Source: Baylisascaris procyonis (Eukaryota; Nematoda; Chromadorea; Rhabditida; Ascarididae). From it: a stretch of 64,000 nt of DNA. Below, piece after piece: positions 50,501 to 62,939 of the stretch. Location: NCBI GenBank assembly GCA_037389465.1, contig JAZARR010000123.1:2240501-2304500 (forward strand). The letters run 5' to 3'. The number at the start of each line of letters is the position of its first letter. The stretch's first letter is position 1. The notes under the pieces were generated by a model. It had not been told where the DNA came from. It saw only the letters and a program-made list of their open reading frames with translations, and ran no database searches. The position numbers and the translations under genes were made by a program.

Positions 50501-53500
50501 CTATTTCCAAACATTCGATCCCAAGTGATCGATGGTAGTTCAATCGTGCGGTAAAGGTTGACTTTTCCACTTACTATGCACCACTTTGAGAGTAGATTAA
50601 TTAAAAAAAATTTTTTTTTATAGACTGATAAGAATATATCAGCGCAAAATGAGGGTTTACGTTTGAGGAAACCAGCAACGACTAGTGATGAATCACAAAT
50701 AAGCGATGAAGAATCAACAATAAATGCACGAAATGATACACCAAAAATTTTCACCGCTTATGATGCTCTTAACGATGGATGTAAGTAATTTTCTTTATTT
50801 TTCCTTAATGAGAATTTTTGAGCCTAAAATGAGAGCAAAGCTTCAAAAAGTTTATTTAGAATTGTTGATTTTATGAGAAATTGATGGAAGAAACTTGTGG
50901 CACTAATGCTTTTATTTTATTTATTTAATTAGTTTATTTTTGGATCTCTCACGGTCATATATAATGAGTGAATAGTTTTCTCCTTATACGTTTAAGAACA
51001 ATATTCGCCTTTTCTTTAGAAATTTTATACGAGGCAAAATAATCTCTGATATCATACCACCCGTAAATTCAATATTTCTTCTCCCTTTAATAATTAAATT
51101 CTCAACGATTCGCCAAAGTATTTTCGCATGCGAAATAGATGCTCACACCGATAAAATTTTTTTGAATATTTTCCCGTTTATTAGCGCTAATTAACGTGAT
51201 TATAATAGATTTTAACAAAAAAAAAATGGTGAAGTGCGCAGTGATTAATGGAAATTTCAATAAATAAAGCCAATAAAACTAACACAGTAGCGCTTTATAT
51301 TTTGGCTTGCTAGCCCAGTCGAATACTTCAATATCTAAAAAACCCGAAAAAATATTCATAATGCGTTCCACTACACGGAATCAACCACTTGTGTACACCA
51401 TCGATCAAGTCACCTGCCAAACATCACGGTGCTAACTTTAGCTGTTCGTCAGTTGGAGCTAGCAAACACGTAAACGCTCACGCGCGCACTCTCGAATATA
51501 CATGACGTCGTCGTAATTAGCTATCATAAAAGAGCATTAAAGTTTTGACCTGTCGAATTGCTTGTGATAGTGGGCGATTCGCAGATGACACTTTTGTTGA
51601 GCGATATTTGAATAATGCCAACACTCGGCGATAATCAAGGATGTTGAACCGCATGGTCATCCCGTCGGAAGTGGCAATTTTCGCATGCCATTTTTTAAAG
51701 TTCGCATGCGAATTCAGTTTCGCATGCGACTTTCTCTCAGCTGCACAGTATCATATGAATCGTATTCACTATATGTTATCACATCTATGTTTTTATTAAC
51801 AAATATATGATGTTTTCCAGACAGCAAAATAACCTTCGAAACGCCGTATACCTTGTTTTCATTCTACACCTTGAGAATTATTCAAGGTTGCTTGCAAGTT
51901 GTGTATTTTTGCTGAAATTACTTGCTGACTATACCTTTTCATTCGTTAAATGCTTGAAAGGATATTATTATCGAATTTTGATTTGTAGATTTTAGTCGAA
52001 TTCACTACTGAATCCAGCAAGGGCTACCACATGAATTGTGGGAAAAAAACTCGCAGCGTTCTAAATGCTTAAAAGTGGGCTCACTGTGATGATTTTGTTG
52101 AAAGTTATTGAAGCAATTCTTTCCACTTTTCTGGATGGAATGATCGGCAGCGAGGAGTGCTATTTTTATCCTGACAAATGTGATTGCAAAAAACTTTGAC
52201 AGTTGCTATGTTGCCGTCATTCATCTCATCTTTACTGCGATGGTAGAAAGAGGAGCTTTGTGCTTTATCAAATAGCTAACGTGAGGCCTCAATAAAAGTC
52301 ATGAAAATATTTGTTAATAATTGTGAAATATACTGTTAAAGAATTTCAGTAGTTTTTTCCAGTAACTCCAGTAAGTTATGTTTGTTCGGAAAGCTTCTTC
52401 CAATAACTTCCTAAGGGCCTCTTAGTTCGGGCTTTTAAAAATCTTTTTTTTGCCGTAGTGACGTTTCTTATGTAATAATGTACCTCGAGCAAAAAGCTTG
52501 TCCTCTCTAATGAAGCCAATTATTGCTTCAAGCCAGGCAAAAACGTTGATATTACAAATTATTTTTGATCCATGAAGAGTTTTCGATCCGAAATCCTGGA
52601 ACTAGAGCTCCGATAAGCACTGGAGTTTTGGGATTCTAGAACTGCTACCGAAGCTCTGGTGCAACCTTATGAATGTTGCTCCAGGTGCGGGCATGTGGTG
52701 CAACCGGCTGTAAAGGAGACGAAACACTTAAAAGTCGGTCTCAAGCACCTTTGCCTCGATATTCAACCATTATGAATGAATGGATTTCCTATCGAGCATA
52801 TTTATGAATAACGAGAACCTTTCGATGTACTTTGCTAGTCTCTTTTGTATGGGATATTGTTTTACTGGAGTAATCAGCAGTTCTTTTTATGAAAGAGAGA
52901 ATTTAATTAACCTTTGCCAACCTGTCGATTGCTCATTGCAGTGAAATCTTTATGATTATTTATGAAAGAAATTCAGCATATTTTTTAAGTGAATACTTTT
53001 TTCTTCAATTTGTTTTGCTACATTATCGATCGAATATATTCGGCAATTATCCAATATTTAACATAAACCTGCCACCTTATATAGTCTTTTTTTAGATTAC
53101 AAAATGAACTCTGAGTTGATATCGCAGAGAATTTTTTAAATCAACTTTTATACTAAAGAGAAACTTCTAAGTGAGATTTTCAGAGGATTACTTAAAATGA
53201 ATTCATTTCTATACTCTTATAGTTAAGACAGTTGTTTATTTAGAATTTCAACAGTTATCATCATATTACCGGAATATTGTCCTCTAAGCTAATATATGGC
53301 GTACTGATAGCCAATCTAAAATGAAAACTTCATAGTGACTGGATAGATTGAATTATATTTGAATTTTTTTTTTTGTAAAAATAAAATATTTTCTACTTTT
53401 CTTGAGAGATGGAAAAATAGTTATGATAGTAACTCGAATAGCGTTTCTTAAGTAATACATGTTCGATCAATTCAAGAGCAAACTTTTCATCTTATCCGTT

Positions 53501-54483
53501 AATGAATGATCAGAGGTGTAATCAGAATTTTTTACTGGCTTAAAAGTAGATTTTTAACCAAGCAATATCACTCAGAATTCGTTTTAGCTTGCGCTTTGTA
53601 TTCAGATCTTGGTACTATTATGCGGTGAGAGAATTTGCGGCCCTGGGACAGAGTCTGCAACGGTGAGCGATTGATTAGGGCAAAAACCTTGATAAAAATT
53701 TTTGCTATAAGAAACTGAGAAGTTTTCATCCACTTAGTGCTCTTGCCAGAGCGAGTAACCCGATGAGAAAGTCGCGGAATTGATTCCTAGTGGATCTGGA
53801 ACCGCGCATTACACTCTCTTTTGGCTAGGCAGTGAAAGAGGCTTTTCCGAGGAATTGGCCGATTACGTAACCGAACAAAATAATTTGATTTGGGTTTTCA
53901 GCGTTGTGCAATCAGAAATTGCAAAATTATCTGCGACGAACTGTTTTTTTTTTTTTTTTTGTTACGAATTTCAATTGAAGTTTGTGTATCTGCTTATTAT
54001 TCAAGCAGCTGTGTTCTATGCATATTTCCAATCACATAATCCTGGAGACAGCTAATATGCCCATTCACGATGTAACTCTTGGCTGAAAATGCCCTCGCTT
54101 CCTTCTTCCGTCTCCCAACTTCCTCCTCTATCCCGATCCTTTCACCTCTGGAAGAGTGCACAGGACATGAATATATAACCTAGCTAAATAACAGGTCACT
54201 TAGTATTTCAGCGTCGATTCGTCTCGGTATGGGCGATTTTGTCTTCTACAGTTTACTTGTGGGTAAAGCTGCAGCAAGTGGTAGCGTTTTGTGCACACTG
54301 GGTGCAGCAATCGGTGTGCTTGTGGGTCTTCTGGTGACGCTAAGTTTTTTCTCGAAGGACGATGAGACAACTCCTGCATTGCCGGTATCGATCGCCTTCG
54401 GACTCACAATCCACTTCGGCATCCTTCTGCTTATCGAACCTTTCCTAAATCATCTCATTGCTCATTCATCTGTCATAATTTAA
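44507..54483 (+). CDS. PSEN: Presenilin, HOP-1-like (gamma-secretase catalytic subunit)
   Basis: Nine-pass aspartyl protease of the endomembrane system that cleaves Notch-type receptors within the membrane. Eight exons: 44507-44593, 45300-45458, 46278-46426, 47543-47769, 49077-49150, 49354-49545, 50624-50780, 54212-54483, giving 438 residues. The first catalytic aspartate is D208 in WDAFAVLAPIGPLRR; its codon is split across exons 4 and 5. The second is D357 in IRLGMGDFVFYSLLVG, close to C. elegans HOP-1 IRLGMGDFVFYSL. The PAL motif is at 403-405 (TTPALPVS). Between them lies a polar loop of about 120 residues (exons 6-7). Hydrophobic segments in exons 2-4 match TM1-TM6 in spacing. Divergent points: the stretch after D208 reads RRINEKAHEYSAQ instead of the usual ETAQERN-type sequence, and the TM4-5 loop lacks the WKGPLRL motif. 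Exon 2 could instead start at 45285, adding five residues in frame. Intron 7 is 3.4 kb. Confidence 0.93.
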
Positions 54484-54888
54484 TCTCATAAAGTCCTTTG
54501 AGTCTGTCTAACTAAAACACTGATGAACAGTTGCTTTCGTTCACGATTGGTCCACTTAGCTATCCACAAGAGTGATCTAATATTCGTTCATTTCAGTTGT
54601 GATCTCATGCAGTTTTGCGTTTCTGTTGAATTACGCTAATGTTTTAAAATTGCGTGATTTTACTTGAATAGCGATTGTATTAATAAGATTTCCAACGACG
54701 AGATTATTGATCAGATTGTGGGGGTTTGGTTGTGTAAAAGAGAATAGACAACATTTCTGGATGGATGAAAGTGAGCATCGAGAAAGAGTTGGATTTCGAG
54801 CAAATATTATTCGAGGGTGGAAAATGGATGCTTCCATTCTGATAATTTCGGCTTGAATCCTCAAAATTCATGACAATCGCCTGATCTC

Positions 54889-54889
<1 letters not shown>

Positions 54890-54938
<49 letters not shown>
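54890..54938. repeat. TA microsatellite downstream of presenilin
   Basis: About 24 TA units some 400 bases after the presenilin stop codon. Confidence 0.95.
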
Positions 54939-54939
<1 letters not shown>

Positions 54940-56836
54940 AATATCCACTCTTATAGGTGCCAACTTGCATTAATCAATTGTTACTGCTGCAATTGCGGGT
55001 GTCTATTCTAATTAAGGGGCAAGATGGGGAAGGGGGAGGTGGAGGTGAGTGAGAATTGGGATGCCCATGAATGACATCATTTTGAATATTCGAAAAAACT
55101 TCCTTGTGATATTCTCAGTTCTATGTGCGTTATTTCTCAAACTTTTTCCTCCACTACATTCTTCTTTTGCAATCGAAATAAACCTCAGATTTTTTTTTTA
55201 TTCCAAATTGATTCTCTTTGATTTTCTCAACTTTTATCAATCTCCTTTATTATTTAGTGATCTCTCAACTGATTTATGATATAATGAAGCACAAAATCTC
55301 ACTGATTTTCGTTATTACTCATTACTTTCGTTATTTCGAGTTAAAACATAAGTGTTAAATTGATATATTTGCCTAATAGTCAATATCGATTAATCATCGA
55401 TCGTTATTGCTCATCGTCATCATCAAAAATTTTTAACCATGTCATTTGAACGAATACCTTAAAGTCATATTTAAAACATATAGGATAATTTAGTACTCAT
55501 GAATATTTCAATCTCGAGAAATGCTAACAAATGGAGTAATGTAATTCTCTTCGAAAATCTCATTTCTTCGTAATGATCGCCATTTATCTTTATTGTTTTT
55601 TGCTCATTTATTCCGACATATATTTTCAAATTTCTCAACAGAAACGATAAAATTTGCGATTTATTTGATTGGAATATCTAGCACAGTTTAGTCGAATGCA
55701 TCATAATTGCGTGCAGCAAATATTTGAATGTATTCTTCGGATTTAAATTTCCTACATGGTATAATACTAAATTAATTGAGTATCCTTATCTTTTATGTAT
55801 TAATATCATTTTAAACGAAAAGAAACATACAAATTGAAGCGGCTTATTTCTCTATTTTTTTTATTATGCTCATATAATGTAATCAATTACGTATCGTTAT
55901 AAAAACCAAATGCAATTAAAGGTCATCTAAAATGTTTTTTTTTATTTTTTCTTAGGATCACTGATAGTATCACTAATAGTAATGATCATTAGATATGTAG
56001 GTGTATTTTCAATTATTTCCACTGTGTTGACTTTCTTCTTAACCATCTTATGAAAACAACTCTATATGAAGGCGATATTACATAAGCCAATAAGCCAAGC
56101 TTTTGGCTAGGAAAGAAAATGAAGCATGTAATTTTGGTATTAACTTTCACTGAGCTTTGCACAATTATCCTCTTCATATATTCACTAATAACTACATCGG
56201 GAATATAACATCACAAGAGCAAATATTATACTCAAGGAAATATCAGCAATAAAGAACTCATAGCATCTGTGAAAAATTCCCCACTGGTAAAAATCAAATA
56301 AAGAAGTCCCAAGTCTAAAGATTATATTGATCTAATGTCAATCATCAATTTTTGAGACGTTACGCATTTAGCTGATCTTTCACTTCGTTGACTAGAAGGT
56401 ATTCTTAGGGCAAAGACCACTATATAAATGAGCTCTAAATTTTTTGAATGACCTTTCTGTTGGTGCCATTCTCGAGTTAATCCATCAGCTTTGGTCTTTG
56501 GGGAAAATAATCGCTAAATCCTGACATAAAGTGCATGTAGACTAGAGGGCAAATGATGGGTACATTAAAGAAGAAAGCGCCAACTAAGTCTGTAAATAAA
56601 TTGCTGTGATATGTAGGCGGGCGTTATTTGGTTCCTTTGGGCTATTGTTTCCCTCACTTTGCCACCACTCATTCTCGTTGAATTGTTGTGCGTTGTGGGT
56701 TCCGTTATATTATGCGATTGCATATAAAAGTTTTGTCATTTTTACTAATATTTGTGCTATTTTTTCTTGATATTGTTGTGATATTTTGGTGTTACGATAG
56801 TTTTTTACCTTTTTTGAAAGAATTAATTACCGTAAA

Positions 56837-56838
<2 letters not shown>

Positions 56839-56931
<93 letters not shown>
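56839..56931. repeat. TA microsatellite
   Basis: About 46 TA units, the longest in the window. An apparent ORF through it (Tyr-Ile repeats) is an artefact of the repeat. Confidence 0.95.
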
Positions 56932-56932
<1 letters not shown>

Positions 56933-59900
56933 TAGGAGAGAGAGGAACTTAATAAAATTTTGAAGAAGATTTTCTAAAAATTGGTTTTCTTTGAACAGGA
57001 TTCTCTATCTATTACTCTTGAATTTACATCGAATAACTGCACTACAATTTTTCTTATTCAATCGTTCGAATATATTTCATCATTCTAGATTCGAATTTTA
57101 GTGATTTAAATAAAATGACTAATTTTTTTCGAATTTTTAATTCAGTCTATGAAATATGATGTCAATATATTCCAAATTTATGATCTATGATAAAAGCAAA
57201 AGTGGGAAAATTGAATGCTTGAATGTGTTCGAGCGATCGAGCAATAAAAAAAAAAATTACAATAAATTTTCATGTGCTCATTTCCTCTAGATTTCACACC
57301 GGGTAAGCTTTCTATAAAAATAATGTAAACCTCTATAAAAAAATTATAAAATCAAATTGCCTATTTTTTTTTCTATTATTGCCAATTTGAAATGCTTTTT
57401 TCTTGCAACTTTTATGTTCAGTTGTTCTCTGAATACTTGCACACATAAATTATTAGATTGCTAATTCAGTGCAAATTGCATATTTTTCATTATTCAATTT
57501 CATAATTAATTCTCTCAAAATTAATAGATTCATTGCATTATAAAAAAAAAAAATTGATGAACTTTTATTCAGAAATATTTCTTTTAAAAGAACACAAAAC
57601 GATATGAAACAATTATTGAGAGTGAATGCAATAATAGATATTCAAATTCAATAAAGCAAATGATGCAATAAATTCGCCCTCAAAAATATTTCACATTGCA
57701 TTCGTTCTTGTAATTCGACATTGTATCGACCCTATTACTTATAAATAATGCAACGATTAACGAAGTGACTCGCAAATAAGTCTTGAAAAAAAGATGGAAA
57801 GAAAAATATGAATCGAAAGGAATGAAAATTACGATCTAATTATTTTTCAACACGTTCATATATAGATTCGTCGATAAAGCTTGCAAACTATTTTAAGTTG
57901 AAATATGTTTTTAAAGTGTATTCTTGCCTTATATGTATTCATCGATTGCTGATTTTCAGATCATACTTTATCATCAGTAGACAATTTGAGATGTTGATAT
58001 TAATAAATGCGAAACGTGGAATGTGGCATTTATTTATAACAAATTAACGCGAAATTTTACAACACTGCAAAATATTTTGCATGTTAAACGCCCATTTTCT
58101 TTTCTGTCGCCATTGCAATCGATGTGGATGCCAATTATAAAATGTGCCACTCTCTTCACATTTGCACTTCGCATCGATGTATCGCTGTTTTTGTGGCGGA
58201 TGGGGATGGGAGGAAAATATAGAGGAAGGAAAAAAGATTGGGTGGGTAGGAAAATTTAGGAAAAGGAAAAAGAGCCGCCTTTGAAATTCATTCATTTAAG
58301 AGAGGTTATTAGCTTAAAATGCATAAAACACCATCAAAGGGTACCTTTTTCCGCGTGTTGAGATGATTCTTGTACACTACGGAAGTCAGGAACCCGGAGA
58401 ATCGCTATCTTCCTCGAGATAAAATAAATAACTAATTTTTTTTCAAGTTATATTTGAAATGTTTTCCCTCAAAAAGCTTTTATCACAGCATCTTAATATG
58501 CCACTTTTTTTTAGATAGGATAATTGCATCTTTAATTAAGTTTTTCATTTCTTAATTCAATGCTCTTTTTGATTGAATTCTCATAGTTTCATTTTCTGCT
58601 CTTTTTATTTGTTATATTTTTGAATAAATTTGCTCATAACTTCTTATTTCATTTACGATAGCTTAGAAAAAGACATCTTTATTAGAGTAATTAACATATT
58701 TGTTTTGGTCATTGGTCATACAACTGGTCACTTTCTCGCTTTTCTGTCGTGAGTGACCTATCGTTGCTTTTTGTTAGCATAGTTACTCTTTTTTCTGTTT
58801 TCAACCAGCAAATTTCTCGTCCATCTTATTTTCCAGCTGAATGCGGGTTCATTATATTCAGATATTTTGGGTAAAAGTTTTCGCATATCAAATCAGCGTG
58901 ATTTCTGTTATCGTCGATAATTTTGCATACTGTTTCATCGTTCTTTTTATTTTAAGTAGTTGATTTATTTCTTTCGTAAGGGGGCGACCTATTCGGTTTT
59001 GTTGCCTTAGTGATTCGATATCACTTGACTAACTTTTGCGACGATATTTGCGTAGGTTGGTTTATGATTCTATTCAATGAGATTATTGAAATGTATATCT
59101 AAATAAATCTATGTCGAATAATTTCTCCTCTATTCTTACTAAATTCAATATACAGCGTTTATATTAATTGTATTTATAAAAAGAGCTTAAAAGTATTTCA
59201 TAAAGATGAAAATTTGCGAAGAAATTTCATAAAATTATAGCTGCCAAACGGGTGGCTGCAGTCTATTAGCAAACGAACTTTTACAACAAATTGTTATTGC
59301 TTCAGTGATGAACGGTGGAATTTGTATTGCGATGTTTCTTGTACTTTATTCTCTTGGAAAGTGATTCAGTAGAATTGTCGATAAATCATTTGGACGTATG
59401 GTATGTATGCAAGTGTTTCGACGTCAATTTGGAACATATGAAATGACTATACACCAAAAAAGTTGTTGACAATTTTATTTTTAATCTTTGATCATTTTGC
59501 AAATTACTTTAGCTAATGGATAGGAAGAATAAATTGTAATTGCGATACTAAAAGAGATATCTGGCGGATTATATATAGTAAACGGAAGCAATTAGATATC
59601 CGTATAAATCATATCGTGGGAGGGAAATTTTAACTGTAGTCTTCCGAGCGGGGAAATTATTGAATAGCGCCTTGCAAAGTGATTTTCCAAAGACCTAACT
59701 ATATGCTATCACTGATTGCAATTCACCTAAAATATTATAAATTATCAATTGAAATACAAATTGAAGACAGAAAAGATTTCAAGGCCGATATGACAAATTG
59801 AAATGTAAATGAGATAGACTATAGTTGAAGCAGATGGGTGGTAGGAACAATAGTGCAAATCTAATTTTAAACAGAGAGCATAGAGCCGAAACGAAATCGA

Positions 59901-62710
59901 TTCGGCCAAAAGCTTTGATTAAACCTTCTTGCCATTGCCCACACAGCCGTTGTTGCCATTACGAAGCATTTAATCCACGTAAATAATGTTATGTGATGTT
60001 GAATTCTGTTTTTCGTGCTGAATCATACAGTTTACGCATCTAGTGGAATGCAACAATTAGCCGACAACGTTCGCTTAGATAAGGGTTTCATTTTGACTGT
60101 TATATCAGAGTTAAAGAAATACTTTCTAAATTTGAGTTAAATTAAATATATTAATGAATTCCACAGAGTTAAAGAAATAATATATTAATGAATGAAATAG
60201 GTATTCCACAAGGGTAATAGAGGTGATATCAATTAAAAGCAAAATAAGCACAAATAAAATTAATTTCACAGGTGCCTCTTCTATCTTTGTTTCGTTAGCT
60301 GAAGAATGCAAGTCAATGACATAATTCATATGAACACTAAAATGGCCGATGATATCTGTAATTCGTATAACTGGATTCAGTTGACTTGCAGCCATATCAA
60401 TATATCTACCATATCTCATTAATGTACCTACTATATTTCTTGCTTTGAAACTGTTGAATAAATTTATTCTATTGGGGAGCAGGTTTTCTTTTTGAATGTT
60501 ATGATAAATTTAGAGGGCTAAATGATAAAAACATAAGTTCTTTTATTAATAAAATTGAGTAAAATTTACTCTTATTATTTGCATTATATCAGTTATAGAG
60601 AGCCGCAAGCGTTCAGCATAATGCTTATTATGATATGGTTGCAATATGAGCAATACAATTGCAAATGTAATATGATTGCAATTGTAATACATTAAAGATA
60701 CATTATTAAGGATATATTATAGCGAATAATATTAGAATCAATTTAATGGAATATTTTAATTATTATTAATTAGTGAATTAATTTATTTGCATTTTTGAAA
60801 TTACTCAACATATTCGTTTCATTGGAATTCAACATCAATAAGTAACGATAATCAATCATCTGCGTTCTTTTCTTATTCTCACACTTATTTTTTGTTGTCT
60901 CTTTTTTTCTCGCAATATTCATCATCAATTTTCCCATACGTTTAAATAATTCATATTGCTCTTTTTTTTTTGCATAATTGCACAACTATTGCAATTATAT
61001 TTCAATAACATTCATTTTGCATAATTAATTGCAATTATTTTGCATAATTCTGATAGTTATTGCATCATCTCACGATTTTTTCCTCCATTTATTGTTGCGT
61101 TAACGGAATTTCTAATACTCGTTATTAGGCACTCAGTAGTTATATTTGCAAATACGAATATTTATGCAAATTTTTAGCAGTAAATTATGCAAATTTCAAT
61201 TCACATTTGAAAATCACCCCAATATAAATACCGCATAATATTCGACATTCGCATATTCAAATTTTTTTAAGCAAAAGTTTTTCTTCATTTTGAGACCTTT
61301 CTCACAATATTGTTGTTGTTGACGAGGAAAGGAAATCCCTCACAATTGCTAATATAATATCAGTTATGAGTCACCAAATGATTGATAAGTGAAGTCTCAT
61401 ATAACCTTCATATTTGCTGAGGTTTTCTCGCACAATTCGAAAAATAGGTGTTTTTTTTTACTTTAAGATTATATTTATACCAAAATAAGTAATGAAATAG
61501 AGTAATAATTATTAATAATGAATGATGACATTTATATGAAGCAATGAGATCTGTCAATAAATACAAAAATTTTATTTTAGTTATAAAAGAATCGATTTGT
61601 TCTATATCCTCATCTCTTATTCCTTGAGCAATGCGAGAAGACAATAAATGATTTTTTTTTTTAAGATAAATCAGGAAAGCACATCGCATTCTAGCATTGA
61701 TTGAGTTCTTTTTTTTGATGATAGTTTGAAATGTCAAAGTGTTTATTGAATTATTATAGGAGAAAAAAATCTTTCTTGGTCATAAAACGCTTCGAATCGA
61801 CTAGTTATTTATCTATCAATATTTGAGTAAAACTTTTTTATGAATTAAAAATGCAAAATTAAAAATTAAGTGTTGAAATTTTTGCATGAATTATTTGCAC
61901 AAATTTCCAAAAAAAAAAAAATACTATCTACTAGAAATATCAAAACATAAACATCCATATTGTTTATTTGCACAATAAGTTCGACGTATCGATGATCTTC
62001 TGTGATATATGGATGTCAAATAAATTAGCAATATCATTGATTATTTATTGTTTTCGTTTGTAAAAATCTCCGTTATATATTTGCAGATATTTTCGCCTCA
62101 TAAAGATGGAATTGGTTCCAAAATTTGCAAACAATTGAAATTAAAATCTTCACAAAAATTCCCTAATTAAATTTTATTTGCACTTACAAAGCCAATAGCA
62201 AATTTGTGATTTTGGAAATGTAATAGCGAAGACTATATACTATTGAAGAAATGCTCGTGAGAATTTATTACATGATAAGCAAATATAAGTTGATATAAAT
62301 TCATGTAGAAGTGATTAATAGATGATAAAACAAGGTCAAGGTAGTAGAAATTTGTTCAAATATAGAAGCGCAGCAAAAATTTGCTTATTTATAGAAGCGC
62401 GTAATACGTTGGTTGGACCAGATCGATTGGTATGTAGGCTGTCCCTCTTTGGCTTGCTAGTCTTTTGATAAATAAACGATTGCTGCCAAAAACAGCAGCA
62501 CAAGCTAGCATCCTGCGTCAACTCGATTCACCCACTGCATCGTTTTGCGTTCCACATAGTTCAGTTCTATGCTCATTCGTTCATTCACAACGATTGCTAT
62601 TCCATTGTGAAGGTTACTTGTTTACTAGTCTTATTACTTTCTTACCGTGCTCGATTATACAAAAAAAAAAAAAATATATTATTTAATATTAGCAATCCGA
62701 AGCAAGCTTC

Positions 62711-62722
62711 ATCTCACCTTAG
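62711..62722 (+). promoter_or_regulatory. Possible spliced-leader acceptor before the right-edge ORF
   Basis: ATCTCACCTTAG lies 12 bases before the ATG at 62735. A short, imperfect polypyrimidine acceptor; supports the exon call weakly. Confidence 0.25.
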
Positions 62723-62734
62723 AAATAATTAATT

Positions 62735-62939
62735 ATGTTTAAAGTCGGAGGTATATGCCTAAAGGGAAAGTATTCTCAACGTTTCTTATTCGGACTCATT
62801 ATTTCATCATCTTTGTGGATATTCGTTATTCTTTTAGTTTATTTTATAATTCAGAAATATTTTGCAAAACTCCGATTGTTATTATACAAGAAAAAAAAAA
62901 CATTTAATTCCGCACTGAATTGGAATGAATATCGGGGAA
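62735..62939 (+). CDS. Candidate first exon of a type II single-pass membrane protein, continuing beyond the right edge
   Basis: ATG at 62735 follows an acceptor-like CTCACCTTAG by 12 bases, as in the other plus-strand genes. The product has a short basic N-terminus (MFKVGGICLKGKYSQR) and one strong hydrophobic segment (LFGLIISSSLWIFVILLVYF), then a basic stem (KLRLLLYKKKK) and an open frame up to a possible GTAACT donor at 62940. This topology is typical of Golgi glycosyltransferases and similar type II proteins, but no catalytic sequence is visible and I do not recognise it. A T-rich acceptor at 63070 could start a second exon; its frame is unclear. Confidence 0.3.

Larger units (their letters stand above)
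54484..62734. other. Gene-poor AT-rich stretch
   Basis: Over 8 kb in which no exon chain could be supported on either strand. Contents are TA microsatellites (54890-54938 and 56839-56931), poly-A and poly-T runs, and a small local duplication near 60107-60195. Short ORFs here are low complexity. Confidence 0.5.

Noticed and set aside
56688..56963. 91-residue ORF ending in Tyr-Ile repeats
   Set aside because: Its second half is the TA microsatellite and the first half is hydrophobic AT-rich noise without splice or start signals.
60126..60419. 97-residue minus-strand ORF with some protein-like sequence (LNPVIRITDIIGHFSVHM)
   Set aside because: The second half is low-complexity, no acceptor precedes it convincingly and I recognise no family.
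61408..61737. 109-residue minus-strand ORF with Lys-rich and hydrophobic stretches
   Set aside because: AT-rich composition, homopolymer-encoded Lys runs, and no splice context.
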